Shown in pieces: positions 1-7,589 of a stretch of 24,870 nucleotides of DNA. The notes beneath the pieces were generated by a model. It had not been told where the DNA came from. It did not search any database and saw only the letters and a list, made by a program, of their open reading frames with translations. Position 1 is the first letter of the stretch. Each line of letters opens with the position of its first letter. The stretch is from a virus: the IMG/VR virus record IMGVR_UViG_3300010392_001237, positions 1 to 24,870 of that record; one strand, 5' to 3'. Both the position numbers and the translations under genes were made by a program.

Positions 1-188
1 AATGCGGCGGTTCCGCCCGCGACGATCCCGTTGGCGTTCACGCCTTCATAATCCGAGTCGAGATCGCGCGTTCTGCGAGTCTCAACAGTGGACTGCGGAC
101 ACTGGATCCGCTCGACCTGGGCAACGTCCGTCAGGACGGTTGCTATCTCAAGCTGAAACGTTGTTGACTTCGCGCCGACGATTGCCAT
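1..188 (-). CDS. Major tail (tail tube) protein, N-terminal fragment
   Basis: Start codon ATG at 188, reading leftward and open to the window edge, so only about 62 N-terminal residues are present (beginning MAIVGAKSTTFQLEI). A GGGGAG Shine-Dalgarno element lies about 9 bases upstream. The gene starts 18 bases after the tail-completion gene, which is the usual place of the tail tube gene in HK97-like late operons. The pattern of a hydrophobic start, a T/F-rich strand, then 'LTDVAQVERIQCPQSTVETRRTRDLDSD' in pieces resembles the N-termini of phage tail tube proteins that pack into hexameric rings. The family call rests on position and this short stretch; the rest of the gene is needed to be sure. 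Confidence 0.6.
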   Translation of the reverse strand, partial: MAIVGAKSTTFQLEIATVLTDVAQVERIQCPQSTVETRRTRDLDSDYEGVNANGIVAGGTAA

Positions 189-206
189 GTGTGCCGTTCT
201 CCCCGG

Positions 207-644
207 TCAGACTTCGTAGTGAATCGAATAAACCGCCCACGATTCGAACACGCCAGAATCGTCGCCGTCGTCGTCCTGCAATTCAGTTGTGCCGAACTGC
301 GTTCGCTCGCATTGAATCACGGCCGCATTCCCGGCCGTCCCTCGGAAACAATCCAGACCGGTCGACGGGTCCGTGTTGTTGGTCCGGACGGTTTCCGCCA
401 TTGCGTCCGCTTCGACGATGTCAGTTGAGCGGCAACGCACGACCAGGTCCGCAAAGCAAAATCCGCCGTCCGCCAGCGTGTTGATCTGTTCGCCGTCCGG
501 CAGTTCGAGAATTACAACCGGGTCGTTTTCGTCGGCCGCTTCCGGTCCCTCGCGGCGGATCCGTGATCCGACAACGTCCGTAAGATCGGACATCAGCAGC
601 AGAAGCGACCGGATGTCCGTCAGGATGTCGTGTCCGTTTGCCAT
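207..644 (-). CDS. Tail completion / tail terminator protein (DUF3168-like)
   Basis: 145 residues, starting MANGHDILTDIRSLLLLMSDL. An N-terminal helix followed by 'DVVGSRI' and then beta-rich sequence is typical of the gp17/DUF3168 tail-terminator group, which caps the tail tube and joins it to the head. Length is normal for the family. It lies between the HK97 gp10-like gene (10 bases away) and the tail tube gene, exactly the expected order. The C-terminal half is acidic (ELQDDDGDDSG). Assignment combines sequence pattern and gene order; no catalytic motif exists to confirm it. Confidence 0.6.
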   Translation of the reverse strand: MANGHDILTDIRSLLLLMSDLTDVVGSRIRREGPEAADENDPVVILELPDGEQINTLADGGFCFADLVVRCRSTDIVEADAMAETVRTNNTDPSTGLDCFRGTAGNAAVIQCERTQFGTTELQDDDGDDSGVFESWAVYSIHYEV

Positions 645-653
645 GCTGCCACG

Positions 654-1196
654 TCAGAAGGGAACGCCGTCCGGACTTGGTCCCGTGTCCGTCGGAATGG
701 TCGGTTGATTGGTTCCGGTCGCATACTTCTTCGCGACCTGCTGAATCACGGACGGCAACCGTTGTCGGATGCGATACAACATTGCCTGCTGTACTCGCGG
801 CCGCGCTTCCTTCGTTGCTCGCACGACGAAGTTGTCGCCGAGCATTCGGCCGCGGTTCTGTCCCTTCTTCGTCGTTCGGTCGGCCGTCCCGGCGGCGAAC
901 CACGCGCCGTGCGGTGCCTTCCCGGCTTTCGATCCGACGTTGATTCCGGCTTTCGCTTCGTGGATCCCCTTCCGGCGGTTCCGCTTGTTCCGTTTGCCGA
1001 TCGCCTTGCGGATCCGAGTTCGCGGCGGTGCGCCTTTGCGGATCCGCTGCGCCAGCGGCGTCAGTCCCGCGCCGAGTGCCAGGCGAGCGAGTCGCCTTTC
1101 GACTGATTTTCCGTGCGTCGCGCCGAGTTCGCGGAGAACCTTTGCGACTTCCTTGTCGCCGGTCACCGTGATTTCGGCAGCGTGTTTGCTCGTCAT
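654..1196 (-). CDS. HK97 gp10-family head-tail/tail morphogenesis protein
   Basis: 180 residues from the ATG at 1196 (MTSKHAAEITVTGDKEV). This ATG overlaps the TGA of the upstream adaptor gene as ATGA, so it is chosen over the longer open frame that runs upstream into that gene. The core 'VAKVLRELGATHGKSVERRLARLALGAGLTPLAQRIRKGAP' followed by a very basic segment and an 'HGAWFAAGTADR' stretch is the layout of HK97 gp10-like proteins, which act at the head-tail junction. The basic middle (about residues 60-110) and an aromatic/Gly segment are family-typical. The C-terminus is Pro/Thr-rich and probably disordered. Confidence 0.75.
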   Translation of the reverse strand: MTSKHAAEITVTGDKEVAKVLRELGATHGKSVERRLARLALGAGLTPLAQRIRKGAPPRTRIRKAIGKRNKRNRRKGIHEAKAGINVGSKAGKAPHGAWFAAGTADRTTKKGQNRGRMLGDNFVVRATKEARPRVQQAMLYRIRQRLPSVIQQVAKKYATGTNQPTIPTDTGPSPDGVPF

Positions 1197-1537
1197 CGAT
1201 CGAGCTTCGCGGACATCACCAGTTCGCGACGGCGGCCGAACGACGTTCCGTTGACGTTCACCAGATTCAGGACAACGTCGCCGCTGGTTGACTTCCAGAC
1301 GATCCGCCAGTCGCGTTCCGTGATCGCGGCCGCGACTCGGGAGAACGGAATATTGATCATGTAGTCGGCGTCGGTTTGATTCTGCCCGTGTCGGTTCGAC
1401 TGTCCGCCGCCGGTTTGAGTCACCTTGCCACGCCGCGGAAACTTGGTCGTCCAGGTCTCGGCGTCCTGCCCGGCCGCGTTCGTCGTCGTCGTGCGTTTCT
1501 GGAACTGAATCAAGTCCGGATAATTGCGCGACGTCAT
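1193..1537 (-). CDS. Phage head-tail adaptor (joining) protein
   Basis: 114 residues, starting MTSRNYPDLIQFQKRTTTTNAAGQDAETW. The opening with a strand, 'QKRTTTTNAAGQ' and 'W' and a later 'RDWRIVWKS' beta segment match the phage head-tail joining family (SPP1 gp16 / HK97 gp9-like), small beta-barrel proteins that form a ring under the connector. Length is normal. Start overlaps the stop of the upstream zinc-ribbon gene (ATGA) and its own stop overlaps the start of the gp10-like gene, showing translational coupling in the late operon. Confidence 0.75.
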   Translation of the reverse strand: MTSRNYPDLIQFQKRTTTTNAAGQDAETWTTKFPRRGKVTQTGGGQSNRHGQNQTDADYMINIPFSRVAAAITERDWRIVWKSTSGDVVLNLVNVNGTSFGRRRELVMSAKLDR

Positions 1538-1797
1538 CGGCGTTCGACTTCCAGAACGTAGGTTCCCGGCGGCAACAGTTGTGCCGCTTCATGCAGATGC
1601 AGCAGTAACGCCGCGCGTTCGGTGTCCGGAGCTGGTCCCGACGGACCGACGGCCGCGTGCAGTGGTTGCGGCGGCGGATCGTCGCGGAACAGTCGGCCGC
1701 ACGTCCGGCAACGGGGCACGCCGCCGAGAATCCGCGAACCGTCGGAGCGGTGCCCGATGCGTTGACAAATCGCGTTCGTTGTCGGGTTGGTCATCAT
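1534..1797 (-). CDS. Small CxxC zinc-ribbon-like protein of unknown role
   Basis: 87 residues from ATG 1797, which overlaps the stop of the connector gene; a second ATG follows directly at 1794, so either may be used. Two cysteines in 'CRTCGRLF' (residues near 29-32) plus an earlier Cys and His ('ICQRIGH') could bind zinc. The C-terminal part ('ERAALLLHLHEAAQLLPPGTYVLEVERR') looks like a helix followed by a strand. It is squeezed between the connector and adaptor genes with overlaps on both sides, so it is almost certainly translated. I recognise no named family. A structural cofactor or chaperone of the connector is possible but unproven. Confidence 0.6.
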   Translation of the reverse strand: MMTNPTTNAICQRIGHRSDGSRILGGVPRCRTCGRLFRDDPPPQPLHAAVGPSGPAPDTERAALLLHLHEAAQLLPPGTYVLEVERR

Positions 1798-2381
1798 GCG
1801 ACACTGATTCCGTTCAGCCGCGTGTCGGTCAGTTTGAACTGATCGCAAATCGATTCCATTCGCGACCGGATCCGTTCAGCCTGTTGCGGCGACTGTTCGT
1901 GATATTCCAGGTCGCAGAACAACCGGACCGCATTCACCAGCATTTTCGGAACGTCGGCCGCGGTCGCGTATCCCGCGGACCAGGTCACAACAACCGCCCC
2001 GGGAATGTCCTGAGTGTCAGTCGGCCAGGTGTCGTCCGCGGCCGGTTGCAGTTCGGCTGGAACCGAATCCAGCGACAACGCGCCCGCGTAGGTTTGCCCC
2101 GCTCCGTCGTCGTCGGTGTAGGCGATCGACGTGAGCGACACGAACGGCGGCCGCGGAAGAACGATCGGTTCCCGTCCGGACGGGAATTCCTGCATCTTCA
2201 GAACGCACGTTCCCGGACGGAGTAAACGCCCGGTTGTTCGCTCGACGTAGTCGACGGCCGATTCCAGGATCGCCGAAATCGAGTCGTTTTCTTCGTCGTC
2301 GTAAACGCGCAAGTGTTCTTTGATTTCCGGCAACGTGACCGGCAGAGAACCGAGCGACGACAGTGTGAGCGACTTTGCCAT
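1794..2381 (-). CDS. Phage head-tail connector protein (gp6-like)
   Basis: 195 residues. The N-terminal 'SLPVTLPEIKEHLRVYDDEENDSISAILESAVDYVERTTGRLL' is the classic start of HK97 gp6 / DUF-type connector proteins: 'L.eiK.hLRv..d..D..i..li.aA...ve..tgR'. The C-terminal part has 'DVPKMLVNAVRLFCDLEYHEQS', the second helical half of the fold. These proteins form the ring that bridges portal and tail. Slightly longer than HK97 gp6 because of a central beta insert with low-complexity acidic/Pro parts. It lies two genes after the capsid gene, as expected. Confidence 0.85.
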   Translation of the reverse strand: MAKSLTLSSLGSLPVTLPEIKEHLRVYDDEENDSISAILESAVDYVERTTGRLLRPGTCVLKMQEFPSGREPIVLPRPPFVSLTSIAYTDDDGAGQTYAGALSLDSVPAELQPAADDTWPTDTQDIPGAVVVTWSAGYATAADVPKMLVNAVRLFCDLEYHEQSPQQAERIRSRMESICDQFKLTDTRLNGISVA

Positions 2382-2463
2382 GCGTTGCGGATTGTGTCAG
2401 CGGCCGGACGCGGTCCGATCAGTGGTTAAGTTGCCTCGGGACTGCGGGTCGCGGCCGCGTGAA

Positions 2464-2913
2464 TCATTCAAGTTCGGACCGGTCGCCGTCGAGTTCGGCC
2501 AGTTTCAAACCGATGTCGGCGGCGGTCGCCTTGCCGATACCTTTCACCTGCTTCGGCCATCCGTCGCCGTGTTCGGCGATCAGTCCGCGGAGCTGGTCGA
2601 CGGTTTCAATCCCGGCGGATCGCAACGCGTTGTCGCCCGGCCATCCGTCCAGTTCGCCCGGAGTCGATCCGGCGTCGTCGTCGGTTGGCGGCGAGTCCTC
2701 GGCCGGTGCGGTCGTCGGTCGTTTCCTCGGCGGCGGCGGTTCGATCGTTTCCCCGGTCGGCGGTCCGAGAATCTTGACGTGTGGTTCGGGCTTCGTTCCG
2801 GACAGCGTTTCCGCCCGGAATTTGTCCATGTCGCATTCCGTCCCGGCTTTCAGCCAGTGCCCGCAATACAACAGATCCAGAAGGATTCGAACGGCGACCA
2901 GTGTTGCGGACAT
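2464..2913 (-). CDS. Late-operon protein with C-terminal helix-hairpin-helix-like region
   Basis: 149 residues from ATG 2913 (MSATLVAVRILLDLLYCGHWLKAG), preceded by a weak GGAACG ribosome site. Three parts can be seen: an N-terminal hydrophobic/helical piece (1-30), a Pro/Glu/Asp-rich linker (about 50-90), and a C-terminal segment with 'LRSAGIETVDQLRGLI' and 'VKGIGKATAADIGLKLAEL'. The last part resembles helix-hairpin-helix or SAP-like modules found between capsid and connector genes in many phages, where they may be head fibre or decoration proteins. The role is unknown; the location implies a virion or head-assembly protein. Confidence 0.65.
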   Translation of the reverse strand: MSATLVAVRILLDLLYCGHWLKAGTECDMDKFRAETLSGTKPEPHVKILGPPTGETIEPPPPRKRPTTAPAEDSPPTDDDAGSTPGELDGWPGDNALRSAGIETVDQLRGLIAEHGDGWPKQVKGIGKATAADIGLKLAELDGDRSELE

Positions 2914-2992
2914 TGAACGTTCCGTGTGTTGAAAGTGTGGCGGCGTCCGGCGCGGTAGTCCGACGGCCGGATCGCCGCAAAGGGTGTACGAT

Positions 2993-3028
2993 GGATCCGG
3001 GCGACGATCGAAACCGCCGCCCGGATCC
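2993..3028 (-). terminator. Perfect 11-bp inverted repeat just downstream of the capsid gene
   Basis: GGATCCGGGCG (2993-3003) and CGCCCGGATCC (3018-3028) form a perfect 11-bp stem with a 14-base loop, 14 bases after the capsid stop codon in the direction of transcription. There is no T-tract, so this is not a standard intrinsic terminator. A stem here may stabilise the abundant capsid mRNA or reduce read-through into the downstream genes; that role is inferred. Confidence 0.45.
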
Positions 3029-3041
3029 CTCAGCAATGGGT

Positions 3042-4370
3042 TTAAGTCACGATGTCGACACAACGGGCGAACGCCTCGTCGTGCCGGTTCTGAATGTCAC
3101 AATCCTGGTGAATGATCAGCCGCATATCGCCAGCGGTGCCGCCGGTATACGGGTCGGCGAGAACGTCCGCCCCGCCCCACAACGCCATGACGAGCTGAGA
3201 GAAATCACCGAAGACAGCGGCCGAAAGATTCGTCCCGGATCCCTTCGTGAGATTCGACGGCAACTGGTTTGAAACCGTCGCCGCGTATCCGTTGACCTCG
3301 TTCCCTTCCCAAAGGAAACGAGCGGTTCCGCTGGCCTTCTCGATGGTTTTCATGGAACCGCGGGTGACCGCGTTTGCCAGATATCCCATCGTTCCGAAAT
3401 CGGCGTTGTCGGCAGCGACGGACGATTCGAACTCGACCACCTTTGCCCACGTCAACGCGCCGCCGTTGGTTCCGATTGAAACCAGATTTGTCGACGTGTT
3501 GTTGATCAGACCGGTGACGTTGTTTGCCGTGCCCGGTCCGGCGATCCCGCCATAGTCCAGAGCGACCGCCAGTCCCTTCATCAGTTGCATTCGCGCGAAG
3601 TTCTCCGCGTCGATACTGGTCTGCAATCGGAATCGGCGACTGAGAACAGTCCACGCCGTGACGGTCTTTTGCGTGAACGTCACCTTCCCGATTGAACCGT
3701 CGGCCTGCGAACCGGCCGCCGATTCGGCAACCCACGAGAACGTTGGTTCGCCGGTTTCCTTCGGAATGTCGAACGTCCCGACCATGTCGGCCAGAACGGT
3801 CGCGCCGAGTTGTCGCAGGACAACGCGGTTTCGCAGGAGTTCGATCATCGACGGCGACTGGACGGTCGGCAGCGCACCAGCGCCCGCGGTCGTGTCCAGG
3901 TCACGGCGTTCGGTCCCGCCCATTCGCAACCCGGCGTCCATGCGCAGATTGTACGGAACGCAAAAACCGTTCGCTTTCTTGCCGAACCGCTGTTCGAGTT
4001 CCTGCGAGATTTCGCCCTCGTATCCGTCGACCTTCCGGCCTTCTGCAACGCAACTGACCGCCCGCAGCAGCGAATACTTGTTTGAATCCAGATTCGCGAT
4101 CGGGTCGTCGTCCTCGGTCTTGCCGTTGAACGTCCGGGTTTCGTTTCCGGGTCCGTCGTCGGTCGCGTCCTGCAGCGCTTCGACCTGCGCAAATCGTTTG
4201 ATATCGCCGTCGAGCGAATCAATCTCGGACATCCGTTCGTTGAACTCTGCGTTCAGCTTGGCGCGTTCCTCGCCGGACACGTCGCCGGACAGCTTTTCGT
4301 GAATCTCGTTCACGCGCTTCACAGCGACGCCGCGTCGTTCCCTCAGATCCTTTACCGTGTTCTTCGGCAT
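3042..4370 (-). CDS. HK97-fold major capsid protein with N-terminal scaffold domain
   Basis: 442 residues from ATG 4370 (MPKNTVKDLRERRG). AGGGG lies about 7 bases upstream of the start; the frame stays open further upstream but is not capsid-like there. Residues 1-70 are a charged coiled coil, the delta-domain scaffold removed by the protease. From about residue 100 comes the HK97 fold: 'TTAGAGALPTVQSPSMIELLRNRVVLRQLGA', 'PKETGEPTFSWVAE', 'TFTQKTVTAWTVLSRR', and the C-terminal 'GDFSQLVMALWGGADVLADPYT' that closes the axial domain. It shapes the icosahedral head together with portal and protease genes upstream. Length is normal for a capsid with fused scaffold. Confidence 0.93.
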   Translation of the reverse strand: MPKNTVKDLRERRGVAVKRVNEIHEKLSGDVSGEERAKLNAEFNERMSEIDSLDGDIKRFAQVEALQDATDDGPGNETRTFNGKTEDDDPIANLDSNKYSLLRAVSCVAEGRKVDGYEGEISQELEQRFGKKANGFCVPYNLRMDAGLRMGGTERRDLDTTAGAGALPTVQSPSMIELLRNRVVLRQLGATVLADMVGTFDIPKETGEPTFSWVAESAAGSQADGSIGKVTFTQKTVTAWTVLSRRFRLQTSIDAENFARMQLMKGLAVALDYGGIAGPGTANNVTGLINNTSTNLVSIGTNGGALTWAKVVEFESSVAADNADFGTMGYLANAVTRGSMKTIEKASGTARFLWEGNEVNGYAATVSNQLPSNLTKGSGTNLSAAVFGDFSQLVMALWGGADVLADPYTGGTAGDMRLIIHQDCDIQNRHDEAFARCVDIVT

Positions 4371-4627
4371 TCCTTCGCCCCTATTCGAGTGTGAAAACCG
4401 CAACGCGACGGCGGCGGTTCGTGGTCGCCTTGCAGCGACGGTACAGCAGAGACACGCACGGAACCGGCCGAACTGGGCAGCCCGGATACAGTGGAGCGGC
4501 CGCACAACGGCGGCCGTCAGACGATCGTTTCAGCGGCGCGGACATTGGATCCGCGAACGTCGCGTGCGGTTGATCGTCGAGCGGTCGGAAAACTGGTCGC
4601 AGCGCCGGACGTTGTCAACCTTAGTTT
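4371..4627 (-). other. Intergenic leader between protease and capsid genes
   Basis: The only sizeable gap in the head part of the late operon (257 bases). On the minus strand it carries a TTGACA hexamer at 4618-4613 without a convincing -10 box, and a perfect 7-bp stem (CGGCCGC 4497-4503 with GCGGCCG 4510-4516). It may hold a capsid promoter or a leader/RNA-processing signal that raises capsid output over the protease. Open frames crossing it look like shadows, with no family pattern. Confidence 0.3.
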
Positions 4628-5341
4628 TCAGAGTGCCAGCATTCGCAACCGGCGTTCGCGTTCCTCGGCCGCCGGTTCGTGGTAGTTCCGCCGGATGAAC
4701 TCGGACAGTTCCGTGCGGAGCTGGACGACTTCCGCGCAGTCCTCGGACCGCTGGTCCGTCAGGAACAGACACGGCGACCGCTTGCCGCGAACGCCCGCGT
4801 TCGTCCCGGTGTACGCGGGGAACGTGACCGGTCCGACGTCGAACAGTTCAACGGCGGTGACGTTCCGAATATAGATCGTGACGCCGTCGTCGGTCGTTTC
4901 TTCCGTCCATTCGACGCCGCCGGTCATCGCCCGGAACTGAAAACTCGAACCGGTCATGTCGCCGCGGTTGAGTGCGACGACAGTGTCGCGCCCGGCCTGC
5001 GTGTCCGGCGTGTCGATTTCGTAGTCGAGTCCGTGCGACTCCAGGCGAAGCGACAGCGTGTTCGCGTTCGATCGACCGAGCAACAACCGCGGGTCGTGAT
5101 TCTGCAGCGCCCGGACGTCGTCGCGGGTGACCGCCTCGTCGAACGCTCCCGGCTGGATCCGTTCGAATACGTCGTTCCACAACTGGTATTGAGTCCCGGC
5201 GCGGTCGGCCGTGTCGAAGTAGACGGCCGCGGTTCCTGCGATCTTCGGCAACTGGTCGCCGCCGTCGTCGTTACGGCGTTCGATCGTGCGAAGTCCGCGG
5301 AGTTCACGCGGGACAAATCGGCGGTTCAGTTGTGGCATCAT
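4628..5341 (-). CDS. HK97-family prohead maturation protease
   Basis: 237 residues. It cleaves the capsid scaffold domain inside the procapsid. The family hallmarks are present: 'RIQPGAFDEAV' (about 61-71), 'ALQNHDPRLLLGRSNANTLSL' in pieces with the catalytic His at about residue 82, and 'MTGSSFQF' with the catalytic Ser near 132-133. The Ser/His arrangement is that of the herpesvirus-assemblin-like U35 peptidases. The first ATG (5341) overlaps the stop of the upstream gene as ATGA; a second ATG follows directly. The C-terminus after about residue 190 is charged and helical, a likely self-scaffolding or capsid-contact tail. Confidence 0.92.
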   Translation of the reverse strand: MMPQLNRRFVPRELRGLRTIERRNDDGGDQLPKIAGTAAVYFDTADRAGTQYQLWNDVFERIQPGAFDEAVTRDDVRALQNHDPRLLLGRSNANTLSLRLESHGLDYEIDTPDTQAGRDTVVALNRGDMTGSSFQFRAMTGGVEWTEETTDDGVTIYIRNVTAVELFDVGPVTFPAYTGTNAGVRGKRSPCLFLTDQRSEDCAEVVQLRTELSEFIRRNYHEPAAEERERRLRMLAL

Positions 5342-5976
5342 TCTTCCCTGTCGTGATGGTGGAACAGACCGGCAATTCCCTTCAACCGGCCGACGATGAT
5401 TTGACAGCGCGTGATTTCCGCGTCCGTCAGTCCTTCAGGATCGTGCGTCGCGAAACTGCAATACGTCACCGCTCGCGCGGAACTGCCCGGCAGTTTCAAC
5501 GATTCCAGGTGAAACCACGCGGACGCGGTCACCTGTTCATTCTCGTAAACCGCTTTGATTGCGGATTCGGGGATATCGTCGACGCGGAACACGAGCGGCC
5601 GCCCGGCCTTGATGTGCTGCAACCGCGACACGTAGTCGGCGTCGAGTTCGAAATGGACGTATGAAACCGGCTGATGTTCTCCGCGGCGTTGCTGGTAGAT
5701 CGCCGTTGCCCATTTCGGCGAGTGCTGCCCGTTCCAGGCCTTCAGAATCAGGAATCGGTCGACCGCGGTTTGTGTCATCAGCGATTCGAGTTCGCGTTGT
5801 GTGTCGTGCCATTCTCCGAGCACGTCCGTGAAATCGAGTGCCGCTTGTCGGAACGACAGTTCCGTGGCCGCCAGTTCCGCGCGGATCCTCTGTCGATGCG
5901 TCGCCAGATATCCCGACGCCGCGGTCACCGCGACGCCTGCAAACCCGATCAATGCGACAACGATTTCGCTTCCCAT
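5338..5976 (-). CDS. Membrane-anchored protein with GAF-like domain, between portal and protease
   Basis: 212 residues. An N-terminal hydrophobic segment (MGSEIVVALIGFAGVAVTAASGYL, 1-24) is followed by a coiled-coil helix (about 25-65, including a basic HRQRIR after the membrane part). Then comes a globular domain with 'VDRFLILKAWNGQHSPKW', 'VSYVHFELDADYVSRL', 'PESAIKAVYENEQVTASAWFHLESL' and 'AVTYCSFATHDPEGLTDAE'. That pattern of strands and helices looks like a degenerate GAF fold; this is a fold guess, not a certain family match. A host-membrane sensor-like protein is not part of the standard head cassette, so it is probably a moron or a lysogeny/defence factor. The gene is tightly packed between portal (1-base gap) and protease (ATGA overlap). 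Confidence 0.6.
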   Translation of the reverse strand: MGSEIVVALIGFAGVAVTAASGYLATHRQRIRAELAATELSFRQAALDFTDVLGEWHDTQRELESLMTQTAVDRFLILKAWNGQHSPKWATAIYQQRRGEHQPVSYVHFELDADYVSRLQHIKAGRPLVFRVDDIPESAIKAVYENEQVTASAWFHLESLKLPGSSARAVTYCSFATHDPEGLTDAEITRCQIIVGRLKGIAGLFHHHDREE

Positions 5977-5977
5977 A

Positions 5978-7585
5978 TCACGCCGCCAGTTGATTCAGTG
6001 CGAACGTTGCCAGGGCATCGGCCGACCAGTTGTCGACGGCGGCCGCGACCGCTCCCGGGAACTCTCCCGGCGTCCTGATCGAATACAGATCCGACAGTTC
6101 GTCGCGGACCGACCGGCAGAACTCGGCGGCGATCTGTTCGGCCGCTTCCGCGGATCCGCCGCACAACGCCAGAACCGGACCGACCGCGGACCGGACAGTT
6201 TCCGCGTTGCGCGGTTCGATCTGTTCCAGCCAGTCCGGGAACGTGTCGGACTTGGCGGCCGCTTTCGTCGCCTGAACGGCAACGCGTTTGACCATCCGGC
6301 GGAACACGTCCGACAGTGCGTTCAACTGGTCCGCCCGACTCGGCGAGCGTGAACGGCCGGCGGCGTCGGTGTCGTCGTCATCCTCGGACGTGCCGTCGCC
6401 GTCGTTCTTCGGTGTCATGTTCAGCGGTTTTAGCAGTTCGTCCGCTCCGTCGATCGGCGGCAACGAATCGACTTCGCGTCCCTCCGCTGGTGTCATCCAC
6501 GGACCGCCGATTGCGTCCTTGAGATACTTTGCCCGGTCCGCCATGTTGGTACGTGTGAGCGACTCGCGGACCGCTTCGACTTCATGCGAACCGGATTCCT
6601 GTTCCGCTTCGGTCAGTAGCTTTTCGTACTCGTTCTCGAACTGGCATAGGTACGGGTCAAGGGTGTCATCCCGGAACGCTCGGTTTTCTTCCTCCAGACT
6701 CTTGTAACTCGATTTCCCGTCGCCGTTCAGCTTGTGGACCGACATCCCGAGCGCGTTCGCAATGTCCTTCAGACTGAATTCGCGGCTACCGATGAGCTGC
6801 GTCTGTTCGGCCGTCAGTCCGAGCGAATCAAGTTTGAGCGTATCAAGGAACGGGATTCGGTGCGGGTCGTCGATCGCGCCGCGGAGTGGTCCGTTTTCCG
6901 ACGTGAGCTGGTTGAACCGGTCTTCGGAGACGGACGTTTCCGACCGCGCGTAGACCGTTGGGTGTCCGCCGTTCTCGTAGTACCTCGCCGCATAGTCCTG
7001 CTCGGCGATCGCCAGTCCGAGCACGTCGCGAGCGTAACCGCGGAGCGGATCGATTCCGCAGAACCCATCCAGCGAAAACCCGCGAATGTGAATGATATCC
7101 GACGCCGACACGGTCCGTTCGTGTCCGTCGAACCGATAGCGGAGTTGCCCGTTGATCAGAACCGGTTGAACCTTGCCCGGATCCAGAACGCGGAGTTCGA
7201 CCGGGAACCCGTTCCGGCGACTGATGAAACCGTATCCGTTGCCGCGCATCAGTGCCGACACGGTCAACGCGTTGCGAAACGCCATCGCCGAAACGGCGTG
7301 ATACCGGGACCACTTCCGGACCAGCGGCCAGGCGGCGTGCGACTTGTCTTTCGCGTTCCCGGCCTTCACGTGAAACGGAGTTTTCCCGACGTAGTCCGAG
7401 ATCAGTTGAACGCCGCGTTTGTAGGCGGCAACGCGCATTGCGGTCTGTTCGCTGACCTGCTTTCCGGATGTCGCAACCGCCAGCGTTCGGCCGCCGATCG
7501 CCGCGAACAGTTCCGGCGAATATCCGAGTTTGACGGCCGCGCGGAACGCCACGTTTCCGGCCGCCAGTTTCAGCGCTTGCAGCAT
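5978..7585 (-). CDS. Portal protein (HK97 / phage_portal family)
   Basis: 535 residues. It forms the dodecameric ring through which DNA enters and leaves the head. Visible family blocks are 'RGVQLISDYVGKTPFHV' (about 57-73), 'NALTVSALMRGNGYGFISR', 'ELRVLDPGKVQPVL', 'DIIHIRGFSLDGFCGIDPLRGYA' and 'SREFSLKDIANALGMSVHKL'. The C-terminal region after about residue 385 has an acidic linker (DGDGTSEDDDDTD) followed by a helical domain of about 130 residues that is longer than in HK97 itself and might contact protease or scaffold. The start lies 4 bases after the terminase stop. Confidence 0.93.
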   Translation of the reverse strand: MLQALKLAAGNVAFRAAVKLGYSPELFAAIGGRTLAVATSGKQVSEQTAMRVAAYKRGVQLISDYVGKTPFHVKAGNAKDKSHAAWPLVRKWSRYHAVSAMAFRNALTVSALMRGNGYGFISRRNGFPVELRVLDPGKVQPVLINGQLRYRFDGHERTVSASDIIHIRGFSLDGFCGIDPLRGYARDVLGLAIAEQDYAARYYENGGHPTVYARSETSVSEDRFNQLTSENGPLRGAIDDPHRIPFLDTLKLDSLGLTAEQTQLIGSREFSLKDIANALGMSVHKLNGDGKSSYKSLEEENRAFRDDTLDPYLCQFENEYEKLLTEAEQESGSHEVEAVRESLTRTNMADRAKYLKDAIGGPWMTPAEGREVDSLPPIDGADELLKPLNMTPKNDGDGTSEDDDDTDAAGRSRSPSRADQLNALSDVFRRMVKRVAVQATKAAAKSDTFPDWLEQIEPRNAETVRSAVGPVLALCGGSAEAAEQIAAEFCRSVRDELSDLYSIRTPGEFPGAVAAAVDNWSADALATFALNQLAA

Positions 7586-7589
7586 GGGT

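Noticed and set aside
4590-4618. Sigma-70 promoter for the capsid gene
   Set aside because: A good TTGACA is present but the hexamer at -10 distance (CAGTTT) is poor; kept only as a note in the intergenic entry.
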